The notes beneath the pieces are model-generated. The model was not told the origin of the DNA, made no database searches, and saw only the letters and a list, made by a program, of their open reading frames with translations. 64,000 nucleotides of DNA, taken from positions 1,302,001 through 1,366,000 of the forward strand of contig NZ_JANTPU010000001.1 of NCBI RefSeq assembly GCF_024752025.1. Reading direction: 5' to 3'. This document shows positions 8,654-15,900 of this stretch, in pieces; the stretch's first letter is position 1, and the number at the start of each line of letters is the position of its first letter. This DNA is from Pseudidiomarina sp. CB1 (lineage in GTDB: Bacteria > Pseudomonadota > Gammaproteobacteria > Enterobacterales > Alteromonadaceae). The position numbers were made by a program, and so were the translations under genes.

Positions 8654-10498
8654 TTAGAAGCTGTAGCTGAAGCTAACGGCAGCAAAATCGCGGTCGCTTG
8701 CTGGCTCGTAGTCGCCACCAGAGTTGATGTTGTAACCAACACCGATTTTATATTGCGACAAATAGCTGAAGTCGACACTCAAGCCAACTGTTTTGCGGCC
8801 TTCAATGAAGTTACTGTTTGGCGAGTAACCTTTTACATCATGACCGAAAGCTAACGTTGGCGTCATGTTCCAACCTGAGAATACGTTGTTGTACTCAGCG
8901 ACGAAACGAGTGCGATAACCCCATGATGAAGCAGTTACGAAACCTTCACAGTTGATATCACCGGCAGGGCTTGGATTACCTAACTGCTGCTGATCCGCGA
9001 CAGTCAAGCACTTGCCGTATACAGGGTTACGACCGAAACGCTGCTCATCCAAGCTAGGTAACGAATGCACTTTGTTCATCGCAATTTCACCAATGAAGGT
9101 CAAACGGCTCGCACCTAGAACGTTATCCAAGAAACGAATACCAGTGACCTGGTATTGGCTTACGTCCAAATTCTCGTAGCCTTCTTGCAACTCACCAAGG
9201 TTCGTGAAGTTACCTTGTCCGTCAGTTTCAAGACGGTCACTAAAGGTACTTGGTACGCCGGCACGCAGACCCGCAGTCAAGATTTCAGTGGTATTAATCT
9301 GAACTGGCATATCTTTACGGAAGCTATATTCACCACCGACTGACCAAAGACCAAAGTTAGTACTAAAGCTTGCGCCAATAATTTCTTGGTCTTCTGGATA
9401 CTGCAACACGTAGTTCGGACCGGCAATCGGATAGCCGTCTGGATGCGCTAAACCTGCGGTCGGTTGCACCTGCCAGTTATACGCTGAAATAATAGGTGTT
9501 TGGTTGTGAATGTTCATGTAGTACAAACCAAACTCAACATCGAGATCCATGTTGTAGTGACGTAAAGCGAAACCATATTGGCCGCCGTCGTCTGGCTCGA
9601 TGTTTGGTGCACGGTCTAAGTATGCACCGAATGCAACTGACTCTTGATCGCTCAAGCTGCTTGACGGTTGTCCAGCAACCAGCGTTGGGTTCAAGGTCAC
9701 TTTGTTACATCCTGGACCACCTAAAATGTCGACCGTCGAGAAGAAGGTACCACAGCCGTCTAGCTTGGTGTTGTCCCACTCATATTGATAAAACATGTCG
9801 AGGCTGGTTTCGTCGGTCAAACCAAGGTTGATATTAACCATACCAACTGGCAACAACGCTTCTTTGATTTCAACACCTGGACGACGCACGGCGTTGACGT
9901 CGATGGGGTTGATGGCGTTGACACCATTGAAGATGAAGGTGCTCTCACCCCAGCTTAACACTTGGCGGCCAACGCGCAAGTTGACTGGCATTTCACCTAA
10001 GTCGAAATACGCGTATGCGAACGCATCTAATAGCTCAAAACCGGAACCCGTTGACCAATCGTCAAGACCATCGTTGTTCAGGGTGACGTCTGGGTAGTAA
10101 TTTGTCGCGGTATGACCGTGCGCCACTTCTTGGTTCTTGATGACATCGTCATACCAATATTTGAAGCGGAAGAAGGCGCCGTAATCGCCGCCATCGATGC
10201 TTAGATCGTGCACACCTTTGACAACCGACGACACCATGTCACCTTTGTCATAGTTCAGGTTACCGTCGTCGGCAACACCTGATTGACCTTGACCACCAGC
10301 CATGTTGCCAGGGTGAATGACGCGAAGATCTTGGTCTTCCATCCGCCATGCGGCACCGTATGAAATAATGGAGTCAAACTTAACGCGGAAATCACCCACT
10401 TCAAATTCTGCGGCGTGAGCCCCGGCACTTCCTGCGAATGCTAGCGCTACCGCAGTAGCGAGAGGTAATTTTTTAAGCATAGTTGTTCTTCTTTTCAT
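8654..10498 (-). CDS. DUF1302 outer-membrane beta-barrel protein
   Basis: The start at 10498 (MKRRTTMLKKLPLATAVALA) follows AGGTGG; a GTG three codons earlier and an ATG at 10480 are alternatives. A signal peptide ends near AHA-AEF. The body is rich in alternating aromatic strands (RFKYWYDDV, NLRVGRQVLSWGES, FSFRKDM) and ends AAVSFSYSF, a typical outer-membrane C-terminal signature. RVGRQVLSWGES and GVNAINPIDV are characteristic of DUF1302. Related genes often pair with DUF1329 partners; none is here. At 614 residues the length is normal. Substrate unknown. Confidence 0.88.
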   Translation of the reverse strand: MKRRTTMLKKLPLATAVALAFAGSAGAHAAEFEVGDFRVKFDSIISYGAAWRMEDQDLRVIHPGNMAGGQGQSGVADDGNLNYDKGDMVSSVVKGVHDLSIDGGDYGAFFRFKYWYDDVIKNQEVAHGHTATNYYPDVTLNNDGLDDWSTGSGFELLDAFAYAYFDLGEMPVNLRVGRQVLSWGESTFIFNGVNAINPIDVNAVRRPGVEIKEALLPVGMVNINLGLTDETSLDMFYQYEWDNTKLDGCGTFFSTVDILGGPGCNKVTLNPTLVAGQPSSSLSDQESVAFGAYLDRAPNIEPDDGGQYGFALRHYNMDLDVEFGLYYMNIHNQTPIISAYNWQVQPTAGLAHPDGYPIAGPNYVLQYPEDQEIIGASFSTNFGLWSVGGEYSFRKDMPVQINTTEILTAGLRAGVPSTFSDRLETDGQGNFTNLGELQEGYENLDVSQYQVTGIRFLDNVLGASRLTFIGEIAMNKVHSLPSLDEQRFGRNPVYGKCLTVADQQQLGNPSPAGDINCEGFVTASSWGYRTRFVAEYNNVFSGWNMTPTLAFGHDVKGYSPNSNFIEGRKTVGLSVDFSYLSQYKIGVGYNINSGGDYEPASDRDFAAVSFSYSF

Positions 10499-10577
10499 GT
10501 TAGCCACCTAATCCCATTAGGATGTTATAGGCTCAATCATGTCCGATGAGTTACAAATATGCAAGTGCTCTCTAACG

Positions 10578-10619
10578 AAAAATCCACTAAGCGGGGCCTC
10601 TGTCCCGCTTAATGGATTT
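10578..10619 (-). terminator. Terminator of the secreted-protein gene
   Basis: A long hairpin with outer stem AAATCCA / TGGATTT and inner stem TAAGCGGG / CCCGCTTA, followed on the minus strand by TTTTTCG. It lies between the secreted-protein gene at 10637 and DUF1302, so the two are probably separate transcripts. Confidence 0.85.
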
Positions 10620-10636
10620 GCTGCACTGCTATCGGT

Positions 10637-11470
10637 TTAGTTCGGACGCTGACTAGCTTGATAGGCCTGCCGCAGTGAACTTGCTTCCGTCGAAGTCACA
10701 CTGCCATTCTTTTGCCAATTTTGGATAGTTCGCATGGCACAGCTCACCGTATCACCACAAGCTGCCAACAGCGCCTCAAGGCTGAAGTCTTCAGCGCCGT
10801 AACTGACACTTGTCGCGTAGCCTTGCGCGATGCCCTGATAACCCTCACCGGTTTGGTTATCAATAGAACGGTCATAATAGAGGAACGCATAGTTGTACGA
10901 GCCAGCGGTTAAAACTGGGTAAGCGGTCATATCTGCAAACAAATTAGCGATAGATGCTTCAGCCCCCATACCGACACCACGTGACAATAAATCAGCGCCA
11001 AGACTGATTTCACGGTCGACAAAACGTTGCTCGCCCGCTGAAATCAGTGCCCAAAATGCGCTACCGCTCGGATAATTCGTGGCACTTGCGTCAGCGCCAT
11101 ATGCGAATAACGAGTAGAGTTCTAAAGAAGTCGCAAAGGCAAACTCGTCAGCATGCGCGCTCGCCGAATAAAGAACCTCGCCAGCCGCAGTCGAAATTTC
11201 CATCGCTACGGAACGCGTCGCGTTAAGGTATTCTTCAGACAGGCCAAGAATAACCGTACTTTCAGCCAAAGCAGCGTCCTCAACAATTGTTGCCTCGAAC
11301 ACCAGAGGTTCCGCCAGAGGGCCTTGATAGTCACCTAGTTGTGGCAAGCTAGCAAACAGCAGCTCGCCTTTGATTTTTAGTGTTTCTTCAGCAGCTTGCA
11401 CCGTCGACAGCGTCAAAAGTGAAGCCAAAGCTAGCGCTTGCAGTGCGCCTGTTAGCAATGAACGTTTCAT
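10637..11470 (-). CDS. Secreted protein of unknown family
   Basis: 277 residues from the ATG at 11470. The N-terminus has a good signal peptide (MKRSLLTGALQALALASL ... VQA-AEE). The mature part is acidic and alanine-rich with beta-type segments (LVFEATIVEDAAL, YNYAFLYYDRSIDNQ), and near the end has two cysteines (ACGDTVSCAM) that could form a disulfide. I do not recognise the family. It lies upstream of DUF1302 in the same direction but with a terminator between them. A periplasmic or surface role is inferred only from the signal peptide. Confidence 0.75.
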   Translation of the reverse strand: MKRSLLTGALQALALASLLTLSTVQAAEETLKIKGELLFASLPQLGDYQGPLAEPLVFEATIVEDAALAESTVILGLSEEYLNATRSVAMEISTAAGEVLYSASAHADEFAFATSLELYSLFAYGADASATNYPSGSAFWALISAGEQRFVDREISLGADLLSRGVGMGAEASIANLFADMTAYPVLTAGSYNYAFLYYDRSIDNQTGEGYQGIAQGYATSVSYGAEDFSLEALLAACGDTVSCAMRTIQNWQKNGSVTSTEASSLRQAYQASQRPN

Positions 11471-11562
11471 AAGCTGATCCCTTGTTTGTTCCCCAAGCAC
11501 GCAAGTGGTGCCCTTTCAACATAAGAGAAAACCTGCGATTGCACAATATTTAGCCACAAAAA

Positions 11563-11584
11563 AGCCCGCAACAAAGTGCGGGCT
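11563..11584 (-). terminator. Terminator of etfBA
   Basis: Stem AGCCCGCA / TGCGGGCT with loop ACAAAG, followed on the minus strand by TTTTTTG. It is 26 bp beyond the etfA stop. Confidence 0.92.
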
Positions 11585-11610
11585 AATAAAAAACACTAAC
11601 TTAGGGCTGT

Positions 11611-12540
11611 TTAAAGCGCTTGCTCTAACTCCGGCAACACATCAAACAAATCCGCTACCAAGCCGTAATCAGCAACTTGGAAGATCGGCGCCTCTTCATC
11701 TTTGTTAATTGCAACAATGACTTTCGAGTCTTTCATACCGGCCAAGTGCTGAATCGCACCGCTAATACCTACAGCGATGTACAACTCAGGTGCCACAATT
11801 TTACCCGTTTGGCCAACTTGCATGTCGTTAGGAACAAAGCCTGCATCAACAGCGGCGCGTGATGCACCTACCGCAGCGCCAAGCTTATCGGCGACTTTTT
11901 CCAGTAGGTGGAAGTTTTCGCCATTTTGCATACCACGACCGCCAGAGATGACAACGCGGGCAGCGGTCAGATCTGGACGCTCTGATTCAGCCAGTTCCTC
12001 ACCAACAAACTCAGATTTATCATTATCGATAACGGTGTCGACGGCTTCAATAGAAGCATTGCCACCTTCAGCAGCGACCGCATCAAACGCGGTCGCACGC
12101 ACGGTGATAACTTTAATTGCATCTTCTGACTGCACGGTGGCGATTGCGTTGCCCGCATAAATCGGACGCTTAAAGGTATCAGCACTTTCAACCGCAATAA
12201 TATCTGACACTTGGGCAACGTCTAACAACGCTGCCACACGCGGCATGAAATTCTTGCCGGTGGTGGTTGCCGGCGCGAGAATGTGACCATAGTCTTTGGC
12301 CAGTTCAGCCACTAAGGTTCCTAAGTTTTCAGCCAGAAAGTGACCGTAAACGGCGTTGTCTGCGAGGCGTACTTTACTAACACCATCCGCTTTCGCGACT
12401 TCATCGGCTACCGCTTGGCAACCTTCACCCGCCACCAAAACGTCGATGTCGCCGCCAATGGCTTGCGCTGCGGCCAGTGTTTTCAGTGTCGCTGGGCTCA
12501 GCTCTTTATTATCGTGTTCGGCAATGACTAAAATACTCAT
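11611..12540 (-). CDS. etfA: Electron transfer flavoprotein alpha subunit
   Basis: FAD-binding subunit of the ETF heterodimer, which passes electrons from acyl-CoA and other dehydrogenases to ETF-ubiquinone oxidoreductase. The C-terminal FAD domain shows [50 protein letters not shown] and [12 protein letters not shown], all ETF-alpha signatures. At 309 residues it is full length. Its start overlaps the etfB stop by 4 bp, so translation is probably coupled. Neither an acyl-CoA dehydrogenase nor ETF-QO gene is in the window. Confidence 0.97.
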   Translation of the reverse strand: MSILVIAEHDNKELSPATLKTLAAAQAIGGDIDVLVAGEGCQAVADEVAKADGVSKVRLADNAVYGHFLAENLGTLVAELAKDYGHILAPATTTGKNFMPRVAALLDVAQVSDIIAVESADTFKRPIYAGNAIATVQSEDAIKVITVRATAFDAVAAEGGNASIEAVDTVIDNDKSEFVGEELAESERPDLTAARVVISGGRGMQNGENFHLLEKVADKLGAAVGASRAAVDAGFVPNDMQVGQTGKIVAPELYIAVGISGAIQHLAGMKDSKVIVAINKDEEAPIFQVADYGLVADLFDVLPELEQAL

Positions 12541-13286
12541 AGGACTTTTGCCTCGTTCTTCAATTTGTCGACCAATTCCGCAACGTCAGCTACTTTCACG
12601 CCTGCGCTACGTTCCGCTGGCGGCTCAACTTTAAGTAATTTGACGGTGCGTGCAACGTTCACACCCAACTCGTCTGCTGTCGTCACATCAAGCGGCTTAC
12701 GCTTAGCTTTCATGATGTTCGGCAACGACGCATAACGCGGTTCGTTCAAGCGTAAGTCAGTGGTTACAATCGCTGGCAACTGCAGCTTCACGGTTTGCAA
12801 ACCGCCATCAACTTCACGAGTAACGTTAACGCTGCCGTCAGCCATATCGACTTTTGACGCAAAGGTACCTTGCGGCATACCAGTTAGAGCACCCAGCATT
12901 TGTCCGGTTTGGTTGTTGTCAGAGTCAATCGCCTGCTTACCAAGAATTACCAATTGTGGCTCTTCTTTTTCCACCACACCTTTTAAGATTTTGGCAACCG
13001 CCAAGGAGTCCGGCATATCATCGGTCTCGACTTGGATAGCGCGATCTGCGCCTAAAGCCAAAGCGGTACGCAGTTGCTCTTGCACCGCTTTCGGTCCAAT
13101 CGAAACCACCACTACCTCGTCAGCAATGCCTTTTTCTTTCAGTCGTACTGCTTCCTCAACTGCGATTTCACAGAACGGGTTCAGGGCCATTTTCACGTTG
13201 GCCAAATCAACGTCAGATTGGTCAGCTTTCACGCGTACCTTTACGTTGTAATCAATGACGCGTTTGACCGCCACTAATATCTTCAT
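12537..13286 (-). CDS. etfB: Electron transfer flavoprotein beta subunit
   Basis: AMP-binding subunit of ETF. It begins [20 protein letters not shown] and contains [18 protein letters not shown], the recognition-loop region [18 protein letters not shown], and the signature [20 protein letters not shown] followed by [19 protein letters not shown]. At 249 residues it is full length. First gene of etfBA, divergent from csdE across about 130 bp. Confidence 0.97.
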   Translation of the reverse strand: MKILVAVKRVIDYNVKVRVKADQSDVDLANVKMALNPFCEIAVEEAVRLKEKGIADEVVVVSIGPKAVQEQLRTALALGADRAIQVETDDMPDSLAVAKILKGVVEKEEPQLVILGKQAIDSDNNQTGQMLGALTGMPQGTFASKVDMADGSVNVTREVDGGLQTVKLQLPAIVTTDLRLNEPRYASLPNIMKAKRKPLDVTTADELGVNVARTVKLLKVEPPAERSAGVKVADVAELVDKLKNEAKVL

Positions 13287-13420
13287 GTTGTCGTTCCTGT
13301 TACGTTATTTGAATTCAGGTTTTAAGCTTAGACTGCCCAAGATTAACATTTTTCGGTGCAAAAATGGTACTATTGCCGTCCCTTTTCCGCTGATCTTGAG
13401 CATTTTCATTGGAGTTTTTT

Positions 13421-13816
13421 GTGTACGGCAAACTTAGCGAAAGCGATCTCGCCCAGTTAACAGCGCAGGCGCAACAACAACCTCAACGGCTTAAATTCTT
13501 GATTCAGCAAGCGGCTCTGTTGCCTGCGATGTCGGCACAACTGAGAACACCTGAAAACGAAGTGCACGGCTGCGAAGCCCAAGTGTGGCTCGTTGCCGAG
13601 TGGCGCGATAGCCACCTCGAACTGCAACTTGATTCGGCCTCACGGGTCGTGAAAGGTTTACTGGCGCTGATCTACCAAGCCCTACAGCACGCCACTGCCG
13701 AACAAGTTCGGACTTTCGAGCTTGACGCTTTTCTTCAGAAACTGAGCTTAGACGACATTGTTAGTGTCTCACGCCGCAACGGCCTGCGTGCAGTCGTCGC
13801 CGCTATTCAAAGCTAA
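13421..13816 (+). CDS. csdE: SufE/CsdE-like sulfur acceptor protein
   Basis: SufE-fold proteins accept persulfide sulfur from a cysteine desulfurase. The start is a GTG at 13421 with GGAG 6 nt upstream; an in-frame TTG at 13409 would include the ribosome site. Cys51 in ENEVHGCEAQVWL is the conserved acceptor cysteine. At 131 residues, shorter than SufE, it fits CsdE. In E. coli csdE sits with csdA and csdL; here csdL/tcdA is 600 bp away but csdA is absent. CsdE versus SufE is not certain. Confidence 0.85.
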   Translation: MYGKLSESDLAQLTAQAQQQPQRLKFLIQQAALLPAMSAQLRTPENEVHGCEAQVWLVAEWRDSHLELQLDSASRVVKGLLALIYQALQHATAEQVRTFELDAFLQKLSLDDIVSVSRRNGLRAVVAAIQS

Positions 13817-14313
13817 GCGATCACTTCGTAGCCCGACCAATCAGGCACCAACGGCTGCGCTTTGCCGTCTTTCACCAGATGTATGTGCCAGCCTTCCAGC
13901 AAGTCCACATTCAAACAATTGTCGACGTCGTACAAGTCGTCTTTGTGCTGTTCGACGCTGTCGGTAAGCAGACATTGATAGCCGACGCGTTTAGCTTCGT
14001 CGGCGGATTTGGCGACAACTAGGGTGAAATCATGGAATTCGGCAAGGCGATCGGGATAATAGCCGCCGAAGTTAACGAACCAGAGCTTTTCGGGCTGATG
14101 ACTGGGATCTTTGCTGAGTTCAATGCGGTAACCGTCGACGTGGTGCAGGTGCACGTAACTATCTAGGTGCAGGCCTTTGCGAGTGCCGAACCAATACTTG
14201 CGCAGTGTCGGGTAGCAGGCTTCGACGTTTTCGCCAGCCACGAAACGCACGTCGTGCACTTCAATATTGGCATGTGGTGCTGAGCCACCAATGTAAAACA
14301 TAAATAGTTTCAT
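13813..14313 (-). CDS. DUF1543-domain protein
   Basis: 166 residues beginning MKLFMFYIGGSAPHANIEVHD, a signature I recognise as DUF1543. A related motif recurs in the second half (KLWFVNFGGYYPDRLAEFHDFTLVVA), suggesting two repeats of about 75 residues. It is cytoplasmic by lack of a signal. Function is unknown. Its stop overlaps the csdE stop by 3-4 bp on the opposite strand, so the two genes converge with no room for a terminator. A REP triplet lies upstream. Confidence 0.85.
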   Translation of the reverse strand: MKLFMFYIGGSAPHANIEVHDVRFVAGENVEACYPTLRKYWFGTRKGLHLDSYVHLHHVDGYRIELSKDPSHQPEKLWFVNFGGYYPDRLAEFHDFTLVVAKSADEAKRVGYQCLLTDSVEQHKDDLYDVDNCLNVDLLEGWHIHLVKDGKAQPLVPDWSGYEVIA

Positions 14314-14322
14314 AAGATTCTC

Positions 14323-14475
14323 TTAGCCCGTAGTTCTACTACGGGGTCATCAAACGTTTCCGGATGGTCATCATGTTGAAGAACCGCGTAGCCCGTAGTT
14401 CTACTACGGGGTCATCAAACGTTTTCACCATGGTCATCATGTTCGCGCTCAACCCGCAGTAGAACTGCGGGCTAC
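14323..14475. repeat. REP triplet copy 6 with 65-bp direct duplication
   Basis: Arms at 14323-14346, 14388-14411 and 14452-14475. The first two have GTAGT/ACTAC stems and lie in the same orientation 65 bp apart, each followed by a similar spacer (GTCATCAAACGTTT ... GGTCATCATGTT). The third is inverted with a GCAGT/ACTGC stem and a CTAC foot. The last arm is inside the tcdA reading frame. Confidence 0.88.
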
Positions 14476-15234
14476 TTTCTCTAGCAACAAAGCGACGGCG
14501 TGCATGGCAAAGGTGCAGGTGACGGGCATGGCGGCGCCGAAGCCGGTGGCGCAATCCATACGCATGCTGCCGGCACCGGGCTTCGCATGCGACCACTCGC
14601 CATCGCTCTGCGGATAACGTAATTGCTCCGTCGAATACACCGCTTTAATACCAAAACTACGGGCAGGATTTCGGGAAAAGTGATAATCGCGACGCAACAT
14701 GGAACGAACTTTGGCAAGCAAAGGATCTTGTGTCGCTTTGGCTAAATCCGTCGAAGTCACCTTGCCTGGGTCAACCTGACCACCAGCACCACCACAGGTA
14801 ACTAAAGGCACCTTTCGGCGTTTACACCACGCAATCAACGCAGCTTTCACTTGCACACTATCAATCGCATCCAGCACAGCAGTGACCGGCGAGCCTAAGT
14901 ACTCATCCAAGTTCTCACGCGCCAAAAAGTCATCAATCACACGGACTTCGCAGTCCGGATTAATGTCTCGCACCCGTTGCGCCAGCACCTCGGTTTTCAA
15001 TTGCCCCACCGTACTTGTCATCGCCGGCAATTGACGGTTGATGTTGGTAACACAAACATCGTCCAAATCAATTAACGTCAGCCCACCGACACCCGAGCGC
15101 GCTAGCGCCTCAACCGCCCACGAGCCTACGCCACCCAGCCCAACCACGGCAACGTGATGATTGCTGAACTGCGTCGCGGTGGCTGTACCATAGACCCGCT
15201 CAATACCTGAAAATCGTTCTTTAGAAGTTGTCAT
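14449..15234 (-). CDS. tcdA: tRNA threonylcarbamoyladenosine dehydratase TcdA (CsdL)
   Basis: E1-like ATP-dependent enzyme that cyclises t6A37 to ct6A37 in tRNA. The nucleotide-binding fold is visible in VAVVGLGGVGSWAVEALARS, LTLIDLDDVCVTNINRQ and ALVAW-type helices; SPVTAVLDAIDSVQVK and PLVTCGGAGGQVDP are TcdA signatures. The length is 261 residues. The last seven residues (ARSSTAG) and the stop region are encoded by a REP arm, so the native C-terminus has been replaced or extended by the repeat. The catalytic core is complete. Confidence 0.93.
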   Translation of the reverse strand: MTTSKERFSGIERVYGTATATQFSNHHVAVVGLGGVGSWAVEALARSGVGGLTLIDLDDVCVTNINRQLPAMTSTVGQLKTEVLAQRVRDINPDCEVRVIDDFLARENLDEYLGSPVTAVLDAIDSVQVKAALIAWCKRRKVPLVTCGGAGGQVDPGKVTSTDLAKATQDPLLAKVRSMLRRDYHFSRNPARSFGIKAVYSTEQLRYPQSDGEWSHAKPGAGSMRMDCATGFGAAMPVTCTFAMHAVALLLEKVARSSTAG

Positions 15235-15254
15235 AGGGCGAATTTTACCACGCT

Positions 15255-15572
15255 CTAACAGCCAGTAATAAGAAAATCGAGCGCATTCAGCAGCTCATAA
15301 CGCTGCTCACGCAACGAAGCCACGGGACTAAGGTTAGAGGGTACAGGAATACTCGCTAGCTGGTGTGTCATTAACACATAACACGCACCTTTGAGGCCAA
15401 CTTCTGGACAAAGTACTTTCAACGGTGCATGGCGCAGCTCGTCTCGCGCAACTAGCGGTGCTACGACTCGCGTCGATAAATCACTGATGATTTCGGCTTG
15501 TAGATCGACAAAATAAGGATAGCTTTTGTTCGTATCGGGATCAGGGTTCGAGTAGACATCAAACTGTGCCAT
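15255..15572 (-). CDS. ccdB: CcdB-type toxin
   Basis: Homologue of the F-plasmid gyrase poison. The ATG at 15572 overlaps the ccdA stop by one base (TGATG), so translation is coupled. MAQFDVYSNPD, SYPYFVDLQAEII, RVVAPLV and a final ELLNALDFLITGC align with the CcdB fold. The last residues differ from F CcdB: where F ends in Trp-Gly-Ile, which is needed for toxicity, this protein ends Thr-Gly-Cys. It may be a weakened toxin or have a different gyrase contact. At 105 residues the length is normal. Confidence 0.9.
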   Translation of the reverse strand: MAQFDVYSNPDPDTNKSYPYFVDLQAEIISDLSTRVVAPLVARDELRHAPLKVLCPEVGLKGACYVLMTHQLASIPVPSNLSPVASLREQRYELLNALDFLITGC

Positions 15573-15805
15573 CAAAACACCCGATATTTCGTCGCGAAAA
15601 GGCCATTACGCTCGGCAAACTGGTTGGCCTCACCAAGTGCTTCTTGATTTTCTTGCTGCCAACGCAACTGTTTTTGCTTACGAACCTCTTCTTCCAACGC
15701 TGTTTCAAATGTCGCTGACAAATTGATTTTCAACGCCTTTGCCTCACGTAATAACGGTTCACTGACACTCAAGTTCGTTGGCTTTTTCGGGGGCGAATAG
15801 TTCAT
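15572..15805 (-). CDS. ccdA: CcdA-type antitoxin
   Basis: 77 residues from the ATG at 15805; an upstream in-frame TTG is less likely. The N-terminal NLSVSEPLLREAKALKINLS is the ribbon-helix-helix DNA-binding part of CcdA, and the C-terminal RWQQENQEALGEANQFAERNG is the CcdB-neutralising tail with its usual ENQ...N...G pattern. It is first in the operon and sits just downstream of a double palindrome that overlaps the promoter, fitting autoregulation by the CcdA-CcdB complex. Confidence 0.93.
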   Translation of the reverse strand: MNYSPPKKPTNLSVSEPLLREAKALKINLSATFETALEEEVRKQKQLRWQQENQEALGEANQFAERNGLFATKYRVF

Positions 15806-15820
15806 AAGAGTACCTAGCAA

Positions 15821-15875
15821 TTTATGCGCATTAACTATGTGGATAAATTATGCGCATAAATGATGTGTTTAGCAA
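15821..15875 (-). promoter_or_regulatory. ccdAB promoter with two ATGCGCAT operators
   Basis: Two copies of a palindrome with core TTATGCGCATAA lie at about 15821-15834 and 15847-15861, their cores 26 bp apart. On the minus strand a promoter reads TTGCTA (15870-15875), 17 bp, CATAAT (15847-15852), so one operator covers the -10 box and the other lies just downstream. This is the layout expected of toxin-antitoxin autorepression. Confidence 0.75.
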
Positions 15876-15900
15876 TTCATTTTTGCCGAATCTAAGACGG

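Noticed and set aside
12760..13251. 163-codon plus-strand frame antisense to etfB
   Set aside because: The composition mirrors etfB codons read backwards; no motif, and etfB is unambiguous.
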